Source of the DNA: BOG-1155 sp050012495
Lineage (GTDB): Bacteria; Desulfobacterota; Syntrophorhabdia; Syntrophorhabdales; WCHB1-27
Reading direction: 5' to 3'
Assembly (NCBI GenBank): GCA_050012495.1
Contig: JBEKHB010000001.1
Coordinates: forward strand, 62,001-126,000
DNA: 64,000 nt
In this document: in pieces, positions 1 to 9,101 of the stretch
How the letters are laid out: every line of letters begins with the position of its first letter
Numbering within the stretch: position 1 is the first letter of the stretch
Notes under the pieces: generated by a model
What the model was told of the DNA's origin: nothing
The model's input: only the letters and a program-made list of their open reading frames with translations
Database searches by the model: none
Translations under genes and position numbers: made by a program

Positions 1-5
1 GCTTT

Positions 6-1475
6 ATGGACCCGATCCCCGGGACCACCCGCTACTTCAACATTCCACGATACCAGTTGCGCCGCGCCTTCGTCGATCTTTGCAGGTTCGGGCTGTCGGA
101 CGTTTTCCTTCCTCCCGGCGAGCGGTTCCGGCGCAAAGTGCAGCTCCTCTTTCTCTTCGGCATAATTGCGGAATATTACGCAGGCAGACAGCGCCGTGTC
201 CCCCCTCCCGTCGCTGAACCGCACGAAAGCGCAAGGCCGGCCCCGGTCCCGAAGAGCGTGGCAGCTGAATCGCGACCGGCTGAGGGACCCCTCTTCCCCT
301 TCGTAGGGGTGATAGGTCTTGTGCCTGACGTCTGGGGTGATTACTGGCAGGTCCGCCAGCACGTGCTCACCCGTCTCGCCCGTTACTTTTTTGTCGTATG
401 GGTCAATCCTGCCCGCTCCCTGCCGGAGGACCTCCACGAAATCTGTGCGCAAGAGGGCATTGACGAGGGGCCGCAAATGGCAGGATTTCACGTGTATACG
501 CCACAATTCAGGCTGTCAAAGATATGCCGCCCCGGACTGCTCGCAGACTTCTTTTTCGATCTTCGCCTGCGACAAGCACGCAAAATCCTCGAAAAAAAAG
601 GATGCAAGAAAATAATTACCTATATCTGGCGGCCCGAGTATGAAAGGGCCCTTTCCTCCCTGCCGGGCAACCTCGCCTGCTATCACATCGACGACGAATA
701 TACCTTTTCCGAGGAGGAAGTGCCGACGGACCCGGTAGAGACAAGGTTGATCAAGAGAGTCGATCAGGTCTTTGTTCATTCCCAGGGGCTGTTTGAAAAG
801 AAGGGGGGACTCAACCCTCGTACGATGGTCGTTCCGAACGGGGTGGACTATGACGCCTACGCACTCCCCCACGCGGAACCCGCCGATTTGCGGTCCGTTC
901 CGAAACCGAGGATCGGCTATACGGGCATTCTCAAGACACAGCTCGACTGGCCCCTTCTCCTGCAATTGGCACGCAGGCATCCGGAGTGGTCGTTTGTGTT
1001 TGTCGGCCCTCGCAATGGCTCGCAAACTGAGATCTTACGATGGGTAGAAACACTCTTAAGCCTTGCGAACGTCTACTTCCTGGGCGGCAAATCACCCCGG
1101 TCGCTGGCCTCCTACCCCCAGCACTTCGACGTGGCTGTCATGCCGTACCGCGTCAATAGTTACACGAACCACATCTATCCGTTGAAATTGCACGAGTACC
1201 TGGCGAGCGGCTGTCCCGTCGTCGGCTCTAAAATCCGGTCGCTCTCCCAGTTACAGGACGTGGTGAGGCTTGCCGGGACGGCTGACGAGTGGTCCGCCGC
1301 GCTCTCCGATGCGCTCTCTCCCTCAGCCCGCTCCGGAAAGGCGGTGGAGAGGCGCCGGATGGTTGCGAAGGACCACGACTGGAACCGCATCGTGCACACC
1401 ATTGCACTCGCGTTATGCACGCTTGCAGAGCCGGAGAGTGCGCGGTTCATGGAGAGGGCCTCTCTCCAGCAATAG
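6..1475 (+). CDS. Glycosyltransferase, GT-B fold (family 4-like), possibly 5'-truncated
   Basis: Likely transfers a sugar during exopolysaccharide assembly at the cytoplasmic face of the inner membrane. The GT-B part starts near residue 95 (FVGVIGLVPDVWGDYWQ). It continues through a nucleotide-sugar-binding half with VVPNGVDYDAY, GYTGILK and LHEYLASGCPVVGS, the usual family 4 donor-site pattern. The first 90 residues are a separate basic segment ending in a proline-rich linker. They resemble the tail of another glycosyltransferase, so this may be a fusion. The reading frame is still open upstream of the ATG, so the true start may lie outside the window. It is the first visible gene of the operon. 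Confidence 0.8.
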   Translation: MDPIPGTTRYFNIPRYQLRRAFVDLCRFGLSDVFLPPGERFRRKVQLLFLFGIIAEYYAGRQRRVPPPVAEPHESARPAPVPKSVAAESRPAEGPLFPFVGVIGLVPDVWGDYWQVRQHVLTRLARYFFVVWVNPARSLPEDLHEICAQEGIDEGPQMAGFHVYTPQFRLSKICRPGLLADFFFDLRLRQARKILEKKGCKKIITYIWRPEYERALSSLPGNLACYHIDDEYTFSEEEVPTDPVETRLIKRVDQVFVHSQGLFEKKGGLNPRTMVVPNGVDYDAYALPHAEPADLRSVPKPRIGYTGILKTQLDWPLLLQLARRHPEWSFVFVGPRNGSQTEILRWVETLLSLANVYFLGGKSPRSLASYPQHFDVAVMPYRVNSYTNHIYPLKLHEYLASGCPVVGSKIRSLSQLQDVVRLAGTADEWSAALSDALSPSARSGKAVERRRMVAKDHDWNRIVHTIALALCTLAEPESARFMERASLQQ

Positions 1476-1510
1476 AAGAGATACCGACAGAAAAGGAGTA
1501 CAAGCGGTTG

Positions 1511-2722
1511 ATGAGAGTCTATTCTCTGCCCCCGGTGCAACATAAGGTTTCCCTGTCCTCCGTCATGGACGCATATACCCATGCGCCGAACGCGGAAGGG
1601 GACGGCTTTATGGAATCGATGAGGAGTTTCCTGGGTACGGAACATCTCTTCTATGTTTCTTCGGGCAGGGCGGCCCTGTGGCTCATCATGAAGGCCCTGT
1701 CCGCTTTGAGGCCGAAAAAGGAAGTCCTCATCCCCGCCTACACCTGCCCGGCCGTTCCCGCGGCCATATTGAAGGCCGGCCTGAAACCCATCCTCGTCGA
1801 TATAAATCTGACGGATTTCGGGTTTGAGCATCAGGACCTGGAGAAGAAGATCGGAAAGGAGACCCTTGCCGTCGTCGTCGTTCATCTCTTCGGCTATCCC
1901 GCGGCCATAAATCCAGCCCGGAAACTGTGCCGCGAAGGGGACGTCTTTCTCGTGGAAGACGCGGCACAGGCCTTCGGCAACACCGTGTGCGGTTTTCCCG
2001 AAAAAAAACTCGGGCTCCTGGGTGATGCGGGGTTCTTCAGCTTCGGACGAGGCAAACCGATAGGCGCCCTCCATGGCGGCCTCGCGATAACCGGATCTCC
2101 TGAGATCCATGAGCAGGCTAAAGCCATATACGGGCGACTGGATGGAATTTCCTCCCTTGGCGGCCTCGCTTCTTTTGTTGCCTTTCTCCTTTCTTCCTGT
2201 CTGTCCGATCCCCGATTGTACTGGATACCCCAAATGATGCCGTTCCTCCGTCTCGGGGAGACCCATTTCAGCCCGGACTTCCCTCTGAAAAAAGGATGCA
2301 GCGGTGTTATCCCTGTTCTCGATCTGCTTTTCCGTTCTCTTCAAAAGGAAAAGCAGATCAGGGAGGAGAATTCGTCCTGGTACCGGCACTACCTCCTGCC
2401 TGCCTCAGGCAGCGCCCTCTCTTTGCGCGACCGATACCCCTACCTCAGGTATCCCCTCCTCGTGAGGGACTGGACCTTAAGAGACAAGCTCCTTGGTCGC
2501 CTCTCGTCGGAAGGGACGGGAGCAGCGGGTCTCTATCCCTGCCCCCTCAATGAGCTGCCGGATCTTAAAGAACGCCTGGACGACAGAAGGCGCTATAGGA
2601 ATGCAGGGATACTGGCCCGGAGTCTCATCACCCTGCCCGTCCATCCCGGCGTGACCGCAGGGGCGCGCGAAAAAATAGGGCGGATCGCGCATCAGACCAT
2701 AATGGAGGCTTCCACGCAATGA
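1511..2722 (+). CDS. DegT/DnrJ/EryC1/StrS-type PLP aminotransferase
   Basis: A PLP-dependent sugar aminotransferase-like protein of about 403 residues, expected to make an amino-sugar precursor for the polysaccharide. Seen: YVSSGRAALWLIMKAL, IPAYTCPAVPAAI, VEDAAQAFGN and SFGRGKPIGALHGG, where the lysine of RGK sits at the Schiff-base position. The ATG at 1511 is chosen because an AAAGGAG lies upstream and the homologous fold begins just after it. A longer in-frame start would overlap the previous gene by almost 190 bases. Its stop overlaps the next start by four bases (ATGA), implying translational coupling. Confidence 0.85.
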   Translation: MRVYSLPPVQHKVSLSSVMDAYTHAPNAEGDGFMESMRSFLGTEHLFYVSSGRAALWLIMKALSALRPKKEVLIPAYTCPAVPAAILKAGLKPILVDINLTDFGFEHQDLEKKIGKETLAVVVVHLFGYPAAINPARKLCREGDVFLVEDAAQAFGNTVCGFPEKKLGLLGDAGFFSFGRGKPIGALHGGLAITGSPEIHEQAKAIYGRLDGISSLGGLASFVAFLLSSCLSDPRLYWIPQMMPFLRLGETHFSPDFPLKKGCSGVIPVLDLLFRSLQKEKQIREENSSWYRHYLLPASGSALSLRDRYPYLRYPLLVRDWTLRDKLLGRLSSEGTGAAGLYPCPLNELPDLKERLDDRRRYRNAGILARSLITLPVHPGVTAGAREKIGRIAHQTIMEASTQ

Positions 2723-3783
2723 GCGTCCGTATCGCAACCACCGGAGATAAGGAAGCATGGGACGACTACGTAGCCACGAGCCCGCGCTCGAGCGCATGGC
2801 ACCTGTGGGGATGGCGGAAGGTGATCGGGAAGACCTACGGCCATACGCCCTATTATCTCCTTGCAACTGATGAATCGAAGATCGAGGGCGTGCTGCCGCT
2901 CTTTCACCTGAAGAGCCTTCTCTTCGGGAATATGCTGGTCTCGATGCCCTTCCTCGACGGCGGGGGACTCCTCACCGACACGGACGACGCTGGGAGGAGC
3001 TTGCTGCTCGAAGCCGTCAACATCGCGCGCCGGACAGGTGCATCCACCATTGAGCTGAGGCACCTTGAGCCCCCAACCTGGCTGGCCGGCCCGCTCCCTG
3101 GCGGGATCCCGACCCACGGTCCGCGACCCTCGAAGGTGCGCATGCTGCTGGCGCTCCCCGGCTCATCCGAGGTGCTGGTCAACTCTTTCAAGGCAAAATT
3201 GAGGAGTCAGATCAAGAGGCCCTCGAAGGAAGGATGCCGGGCCGTCATCGGCGGCATGGAGCTTTTGGACCAATTCTATCGCGTGTTCCTGGTTACTATG
3301 CGTGACCTCGGGTCTCCCGTTCACTCCAAAACGCTCTTTGTCCGGGTGCTTCAGGAATTTTCCGGGAATGCACGGATCTTTCTGGTGACGAAGGAACAGG
3401 CGCCCATCGCCGGCAGCCTCACTATCAGTCTGGGCGACACCGTAGTGAATCCCTGGGCCTCCTCCCTCAGGGCATTCAGCGCGTTGAGCCCGAACATGCT
3501 CCTCTACTGGACCATGCTCGAATTTGCCTGCAACAACGGCTTCAGGTTTTTTGACTTCGGCCGGTCCTCGCCGGATGGAGGGACTTACCGTTTCAAGGCC
3601 CAGTGGGGCGCTGCGCCCGTCCCGCTCAATTGGGGTTACATCTCTTTGTCAGCGGATAAGTCCCCGGCGCCGGTCACCGCTCAAAGGAACAGGCTCGATA
3701 GGTTTACGCGGTATTGGAAGCGGCTGCCCGTCGGTCTCACCTCGGTTCTCGGTCCTGTGATCAGAAGGCAGATAAGTCTCTAG
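2719..3783 (+). CDS. FemAB-like/GNAT-fold protein of the XrtA/PEP-CTERM exopolysaccharide type
   Basis: A protein of 354 residues with a FemAB/GNAT-like fold. The C-terminal part carries the signature FDFGRSSPDGGTYRFKAQWG, typical of the FemAB-related proteins found beside exosortase-A polysaccharide genes. These are thought to add an amino acid or acyl group to a precursor, but the substrate is unknown. The start overlaps the stop of the upstream aminotransferase by four bases. The N-terminus (DDYVATSPRSSAWHLWGWRKV) is the usual acceptor-domain opening. Family assignment is by motif recognition; the reaction is inferred. Confidence 0.8.
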   Translation: MSVRIATTGDKEAWDDYVATSPRSSAWHLWGWRKVIGKTYGHTPYYLLATDESKIEGVLPLFHLKSLLFGNMLVSMPFLDGGGLLTDTDDAGRSLLLEAVNIARRTGASTIELRHLEPPTWLAGPLPGGIPTHGPRPSKVRMLLALPGSSEVLVNSFKAKLRSQIKRPSKEGCRAVIGGMELLDQFYRVFLVTMRDLGSPVHSKTLFVRVLQEFSGNARIFLVTKEQAPIAGSLTISLGDTVVNPWASSLRAFSALSPNMLLYWTMLEFACNNGFRFFDFGRSSPDGGTYRFKAQWGAAPVPLNWGYISLSADKSPAPVTAQRNRLDRFTRYWKRLPVGLTSVLGPVIRRQISL

Positions 3784-3794
3784 TCCGGACGACC

Positions 3795-5114
3795 ATGGAA
3801 AAACTCTTGATCATCTCTTATCACTTCCCCCCCGATTCAGCCATAGGAGCAGTCCGCCCGGCAAAATTCGCCAAGTACCTGCCCGAATTCGGCTGGAAAC
3901 CCATAATCTACACCGTAGATGAAAAGCATTACGAGTCATGCGACGCCTCCAGGTTCGAAGACCTCCTGAGAGGGATCCGGATGTACCGCGCCGACCCCTT
4001 TCCAGGCCTTCTTCAGCTCTATTCGGGAATAAGGTCGCTGAGCACGCCCGCGACAGCACAGGAAGGCAAAGCCGCAAAGAATGAGATGGGCCGTCCGGGC
4101 TTTCCCAAGAGGCTCATCAGCTCCCTCTTGCGCCTGCCGGACGAGCATCAGGGCTGGGTCTTGAGCATAGCGGCTCATGGGAGGCGCATTTTGAAGGAAC
4201 ACGGCGCCAGGGTATTTATGACTTCCGGTCCTCCCATGAGTACGCACCTCGGCGGGCTTCTGCTGAAGAAGATGACGGGGGTCTGCTGGATAGCCGATTT
4301 CAGGGACCCGTGGACGACCATGCAGGAGTGGAAAGACGAGGCATTTCGATCGGACGCGGCCTTGCGGATCGAACGATGGCTCGAAAGAAAGACGGTGAGC
4401 GCGGCGGACGGCATCGTCACCACGGCCCCCAGTGTCACCCGGTACTTTCAATCGCTCCTCCCCCGGGAAGAGAGGGGGAAGGTTATCACGATCACCAACG
4501 GTTATGACAACAGCGATTTCCAGGGCCTGCCGCAGCCTGAGGCAAACCCTCCCGGAATGCGCCTCACCCATGCCGGCTCTCTTTATCTCGGCCGCAATCC
4601 CGAGCCCCTTTTTGGCGCCCTCCGGAACCTTATCGACAAGGGCGCGATCGGCTCATGTGAGGTCCAGGTAGATTTTATCGGTGATCCGCATTACAGCGGC
4701 GCCCCGCTTTCCGCCATGGTGCAAAAGCATGACCTCGCACAGACCGTATCGCTCTCAGGGAAAATGGACTCCCGTGCGTGTTTTCAGAGATTGCTGGACT
4801 CCCGGGGCCTTCTGCTCCTTGCCCAGGACCAGCCACAGGAGATACCCGGAAAGGTATTCGAATACCTGCGCCTTAACAAGCCGACGTTGGTGATAACCGG
4901 TGAGGGCGACACAAAAGATCTCCTGCTGGATTTCCCCAATTTCTTCCTTGCCGATCCCCAAAAGCCGGGAGAGATAGAAGAAAAATTACTGGAGACGATA
5001 AGACACATGAGGAGCAAACGGCGCACCGGGCCGCAGGGCGGGATCATGCGGTATGACCGCAGGGCGCTCACGGCCGAACTCTCCTCATGGCTATCCGCAA
5101 GGAGGTTCTCGTGA
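3795..5114 (+). CDS. Glycosyltransferase family 4-like
   Basis: GT-B glycosyltransferase of 439 residues. It opens with LLIISYHFPPDSAIGAVRPA, the classic acceptor-domain start of this subfamily, and has DFRDPWTT in the centre and GKVFEYLRLNKPTLVITGEG at the donor-site end. The ATG at 3795 is preferred because the conserved LLIISYHFPP begins a few residues later. The in-frame upstream ATG would run back into the FemAB-like gene. It sits 11 bases after that gene and its stop overlaps the next start (TGATG). Confidence 0.82.
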   Translation: MEKLLIISYHFPPDSAIGAVRPAKFAKYLPEFGWKPIIYTVDEKHYESCDASRFEDLLRGIRMYRADPFPGLLQLYSGIRSLSTPATAQEGKAAKNEMGRPGFPKRLISSLLRLPDEHQGWVLSIAAHGRRILKEHGARVFMTSGPPMSTHLGGLLLKKMTGVCWIADFRDPWTTMQEWKDEAFRSDAALRIERWLERKTVSAADGIVTTAPSVTRYFQSLLPREERGKVITITNGYDNSDFQGLPQPEANPPGMRLTHAGSLYLGRNPEPLFGALRNLIDKGAIGSCEVQVDFIGDPHYSGAPLSAMVQKHDLAQTVSLSGKMDSRACFQRLLDSRGLLLLAQDQPQEIPGKVFEYLRLNKPTLVITGEGDTKDLLLDFPNFFLADPQKPGEIEEKLLETIRHMRSKRRTGPQGGIMRYDRRALTAELSSWLSARRFS

Positions 5115-6367
5115 TGAAATCGACTACCGCTCAAATCCCTCTCACCTACGCGCCGGAGAGACTGACCATCCTGCTGGGGTTGTTCTATTTGTGGCTGTTC
5201 ATGGTGCTTGACCGGCCCCAGGATTTCTTCCCCCAGTTGCAGGCGGTCAGGCCGGCACTGATCCTGGGCTGCCTGCTCGTGCTCTTTTTTCTGCCTCAAA
5301 ACCCGGCAGCCGCACTCAAATCGGTCCTCACCGGCAGACAGTCGAGGCTTTACGTATGCCTCCTTGCCGTAATGGTGCTCGGCATCCCCTTCTCGCGCTA
5401 TCCGAGCCGCTCTTTTCACGCCGTATTCATCGAACAATCGAGCAACGTGCTCCTCTTCTTTTTCCTCTATGCCCTGATCGATTCGGTAGCGAAGCTGAAA
5501 CGCGTCCTATTTCTCGCGGTCGTCAGCGCAGGGTTATACTCCGCGTTTTGCCTGGCCAGGGGCACCTTTGTCGACGAGAGGCTTTTTTTCGGCGACATGT
5601 TCGACCCGAACGACCTTTCCTTCTTTGTACTCAGCTTCCTGCCCTTCGGGTGCCTTTTCCTCACCGGGGAAAGCCGTCTCCGCAGACTGCTCTCGGCCGG
5701 CGCCCTTGTTTCCGGTATCCTCCTCATCATATACAGCGGCTCCCGGGGCGGCTTTATCGCCTTTGCCGTTGTGTGCGGCCTGATGGCATTTTCAAAAAAC
5801 CGCTCGATCACGCGGTCAGCCAGGCGCATCCTCCTCCTGGCGGGCATACCCTGCATCCTCTTCATGCTGCTCGGCACAGGCACGTCCCGGTATTCCACCA
5901 TTTTGAACCCGGAAGGGGATTACAACTATTTTGACGAAACCGGACGGTTAGCTATCTGGGAGAGAGGTATCGATCTCATGGCGTCGAATCCCGTCACGGG
6001 CGTCGGTGTCGGCTGCTTTGATGAAGCAATTGGAGAGGAAAGAAAGGCAGCAGGGCTTCTCCCCAAATGGCAGGCAGCCCACAATGCCTTTATACAGATA
6101 GGGGCAGAAACGGGCATCCTAGGTCTTGTGCTGTTCACTGCCATGATTCTCAACGCCCTTATCGGTTTTGCGCGGGTAAAGAAGGCGGCGGCGGTTGACC
6201 TGATCAGGATCGCGGAAATGGGATTTATCGGTCTCATCGGCCAGGTCGCGTCGATCACGTTCCTCAGCCAGGCATACTCTCCTTACTGGGTATTCTACAT
6301 GGTGCTGCCCTTCGTGCTGCTCAGGCTGTCGGCTCACGAAAAACCGGAGGTCCAACCTTGTTCATAA
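5114..6367 (+). CDS. O-antigen ligase/polymerase-like membrane protein (exosortase-system type)
   Basis: An integral membrane protein of 417 residues with about ten hydrophobic helices, of the Wzy/WaaL class that polymerises or ligates glycans in the inner membrane. The long loop with GRLAIWERGIDLMASNPVTGVG and the following HNAFIQIGAETGILGL is the family signature (catalytic periplasmic loop; H-N-x-F). An AAGGAGG ten bases upstream supports the ATG at 5114, which overlaps the upstream stop. In XrtA loci this family is annotated as a putative O-glycosylation ligase; polymerase activity is equally possible. Confidence 0.82.
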   Translation: MKSTTAQIPLTYAPERLTILLGLFYLWLFMVLDRPQDFFPQLQAVRPALILGCLLVLFFLPQNPAAALKSVLTGRQSRLYVCLLAVMVLGIPFSRYPSRSFHAVFIEQSSNVLLFFFLYALIDSVAKLKRVLFLAVVSAGLYSAFCLARGTFVDERLFFGDMFDPNDLSFFVLSFLPFGCLFLTGESRLRRLLSAGALVSGILLIIYSGSRGGFIAFAVVCGLMAFSKNRSITRSARRILLLAGIPCILFMLLGTGTSRYSTILNPEGDYNYFDETGRLAIWERGIDLMASNPVTGVGVGCFDEAIGEERKAAGLLPKWQAAHNAFIQIGAETGILGLVLFTAMILNALIGFARVKKAAAVDLIRIAEMGFIGLIGQVASITFLSQAYSPYWVFYMVLPFVLLRLSAHEKPEVQPCS

Positions 6368-7914
6368 ATGCGAGAGCAAGGCACACCGCGGAGAACCAGT
6401 CCGGCGACCTGTCGGCATGGGGCCTGAAAACAAATGAAGAGGGCCATCTTTCGGTAGACGGGCGGGACGTCCTCGAACTCATCCGCCGGTTCGGGTCGCC
6501 CCTCTTCGTGGTAAGCCGCCCGCGCCTGGAAAAGGACGCTCTTGAGATAAAAAAGGCGGTCGAGGAGCTCATTCCCGGCTCCATGGCGTTTTACTCCTAC
6601 AAGACAAACTGCGTGCCGGCCATCCTTAAAGAGATCCATACGCTGGGCCTGGGGGCCGAGGTGATTTCCCCCTATGAGCTGTGGCTCGCCGCAAGCCTCG
6701 ATGTCCCCGGCAGCATGATCGTCTATAACGGCGTAAATAAAACGGCAGAGAGCATCGCTATGGCGGCGGAAATGGGGGTGCTCGCAGTAAATGTCGACCA
6801 TGTCGAGGAGATTGAGAGGCTCTATGGAGTGGCAAGAGGGCGGAAAAGGAGGATCGGCGTCGGGATCAGGCTCGCTCTGAAGGCTTCACAATTCGGTATG
6901 GAAATCGCGAATGATGAAGCCATGGACGCATGCCGGAGAATCTTGCGGCTGTCGGACTACCTCGACCTCAGGTGCGTCCATTTCAACGTGGCGAGCAATG
7001 CGAAAAACGCTGCCTTTCATAAGTCCTGTGCGCTTCGGGCAATGGAGTTCATCGCACAGGTCAAAAAGGAAACGGGAAGAGAGATCGCCTGTCTCGACAT
7101 AGGAGGCGGCTTCGGGGTACCCACCAGCAAAAATATGTCCGGCGTGGAATACGCCCTCTACCGCGGCCTGGGCCTGCCGCCCTCCCCCCCAAAGCCGGAA
7201 GACGCACAATCTATCGGCCTGTTCATGAAAGAGATCGCGACTGTCCTCAAGGGCTTTTGCGCGGACAGGAACGTGTTGTTGCCCAAGCTCCTTGTGGAGC
7301 CAGGCCGGTTCGTCACAAGCAGGTCCGAGACGCTCCTCACCACAGTCCTCACGATAAAGAAGAAGCCCGGCGGCAAGACCTTTGCCATAACTGACGTGGG
7401 CAGGTTGTCGGTGGGGTTCCCCTGCGATTTTGAATATCACCGGCTCTTCGTCGCGGACCGGCCGCATGCGCGGCCGGTCCGATGTTATCAGGTGATGGGG
7501 CGGGTATGCACCTCGGCTGACTGGCTTTTCAAAAACCTCTACCTGCCTGAGTTGAAGGCGGGGGATGTACTGGCGGTCATGGACGCCGGCGCCTACTTCT
7601 CTTCCTATTCATCCAATTTCGCTTTCCCTCGTCCCGCTATTGTGATGGTCTCGGACGGCAGGGAGAGCATCATCAGGAAAGAAGAGAGCTTCGAGCACCT
7701 CACGGCGGTGGACAGGCTGGATACCGGGTTGCATTCAAAGGCACATCGAGGCGGCGACGAAGAGCCGACGCAGGCGTACGTCGTTGTACGTCAAGGAAAG
7801 CGACGAGGAGCCAACAAAGATGGGGCGAAGAAGGCGACCTGGTATGACCCGGGCGCGGAGTTTCATCCATTGTCCGTGCAGCCGGCTGCAAGGGAGGGAA
7901 CGTGTCATCAGTAA
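6358..7914 (+). CDS. PLP-dependent decarboxylase, diaminopimelate/ornithine decarboxylase fold, XrtA-associated
   Basis: Fold-type III PLP decarboxylase of 518 residues. Seen: the PLP-lysine region FYSYKTNCVPAIL, the glycine loop CLDIGGGFGVP, EPGRFVTS, and the C-terminal active-site CTSADWL with DAGAYFSSYSSNF. TTG is chosen as start because GGAGG lies seven bases upstream and no in-frame ATG is near. It overlaps the ligase gene by ten bases. The family accompanies exosortase-A polysaccharide clusters; its amino-acid substrate is not known. The last 60 residues are low-complexity and basic, longer than in ordinary LysA. Confidence 0.85.
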   Translation: MFINARARHTAENQSGDLSAWGLKTNEEGHLSVDGRDVLELIRRFGSPLFVVSRPRLEKDALEIKKAVEELIPGSMAFYSYKTNCVPAILKEIHTLGLGAEVISPYELWLAASLDVPGSMIVYNGVNKTAESIAMAAEMGVLAVNVDHVEEIERLYGVARGRKRRIGVGIRLALKASQFGMEIANDEAMDACRRILRLSDYLDLRCVHFNVASNAKNAAFHKSCALRAMEFIAQVKKETGREIACLDIGGGFGVPTSKNMSGVEYALYRGLGLPPSPPKPEDAQSIGLFMKEIATVLKGFCADRNVLLPKLLVEPGRFVTSRSETLLTTVLTIKKKPGGKTFAITDVGRLSVGFPCDFEYHRLFVADRPHARPVRCYQVMGRVCTSADWLFKNLYLPELKAGDVLAVMDAGAYFSSYSSNFAFPRPAIVMVSDGRESIIRKEESFEHLTAVDRLDTGLHSKAHRGGDEEPTQAYVVVRQGKRRGANKDGAKKATWYDPGAEFHPLSVQPAAREGTCHQ

Positions 7915-9101
7915 TCGTGACGAACGGCAAGAACAGGATCGCCTACAACATCGTGCGGAGCCTCGCAAAAAAAGGGATAAAAGTCTACTGTGCCGATTAC
8001 GTGCCGCGAGCCATGTGTTTTGCATCCCGCTTCTCCAGGGGCCATTTTGTCTACCCCTCACCGTTCCGTGATCAGGCGGCGTTTATCAAATGCCTGGTTG
8101 AGAATAGCGGCCGCCTCAAGACGGACGTGGTCATACCCGTGCACGAGGAAACGTTCGTGCTGGCTAAATTCATGCACCTGCTTCCGAAAGAGATGAAACT
8201 TGTGCTCCCCGATTACGAAAAGGTCCTCCTGGCCCACAACAAGGACAGGTGGACCGGGATTGCGCGCGAACTCGGCATACCTGTCCCGCCGTCCTGTTCC
8301 ATCGATGAGGTGAGAAGGGGCAGCGGAATCGCCGGAGCGTTGCGCTTCCCGGTCCTTATCAAGCCCAGCCAGGGGGGAGGCGCGTGGGGCATAACGCAGG
8401 TCGACTCACGGGATGACCTGCTGGCCATGGTCGAAAGGGAGACATATCTCGACCGGCCGTGGGACCGCTTCTTCGTTCAGGAAAAGATAGAGGACCACGA
8501 TACGGTCTGCGTGGCGATGCTGGCAAAAAAAGGCGGGATACGGGCAAAGATCGCCTACAGGCAGATCAGGGACTTCCCCGCGAAGGGCGGTCAGGCCACT
8601 TTTCGGATAAGTCTGCATCACGAGCAGGCGGAATACTACTTCCAGCGGCTGCTGGAAACGCTGGAGTGGCACGGGGTCTGCCAGGGGGATTTCGTTGTCG
8701 ACAGAAAGAGCGGCGTCCCCTATCTTATCGATATCAACCCGCGATTTTGGGGATCCCTCACCCAGGCCATCGCCTCGGGCGTCGACTTCCCCTATCTCGT
8801 TTACCGGATTGCAATCGATGGCGACGTGGCGCCGGTCACGGATTTCCGGGACGGGGTCATGACGCGGTGGGTCGGGGGCGACCTCATGACCCTTCTCCCC
8901 TCCCTGCGCCTTGCCAAGGAGAAGCTGAGCTTCCTCCACCACTTTTTCTTTCCCGGCGCCGGTCCGGTTGTCTACGATGACTGGAGCGCCGCCGACCCTC
9001 TCCCGTTTTTTGTCTGGGCCCTTGATGCCCTTGCCAGGATGGTCAGCCACCGTTCGCTCACTCCGGCCCCGCACGATGCCCTGGAGGGGGTCTGGGCATG
9101 A
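7902..9101 (+). CDS. ATP-grasp ligase (carbamoyl-phosphate-synthase-like)
   Basis: ATP-grasp enzyme of 399 residues that should form an amide or related bond through an acyl-phosphate. Seen: the nucleotide-binding stretch FPVLIKPSQGGGAWGI, the second lid segment FFVQEKIEDHDTV, and the metal-binding YLIDINPRFWGSL. The N-terminal IVTNGKNRIAYNIVRSLAKKG is a Rossmann-like preATP-grasp domain. It starts at a GTG behind GGGAGGGA and overlaps the decarboxylase gene by 13 bases, so the two products may act in the same modification step (inference). Confidence 0.82.
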   Translation: MSSVIVTNGKNRIAYNIVRSLAKKGIKVYCADYVPRAMCFASRFSRGHFVYPSPFRDQAAFIKCLVENSGRLKTDVVIPVHEETFVLAKFMHLLPKEMKLVLPDYEKVLLAHNKDRWTGIARELGIPVPPSCSIDEVRRGSGIAGALRFPVLIKPSQGGGAWGITQVDSRDDLLAMVERETYLDRPWDRFFVQEKIEDHDTVCVAMLAKKGGIRAKIAYRQIRDFPAKGGQATFRISLHHEQAEYYFQRLLETLEWHGVCQGDFVVDRKSGVPYLIDINPRFWGSLTQAIASGVDFPYLVYRIAIDGDVAPVTDFRDGVMTRWVGGDLMTLLPSLRLAKEKLSFLHHFFFPGAGPVVYDDWSAADPLPFFVWALDALARMVSHRSLTPAPHDALEGVWA

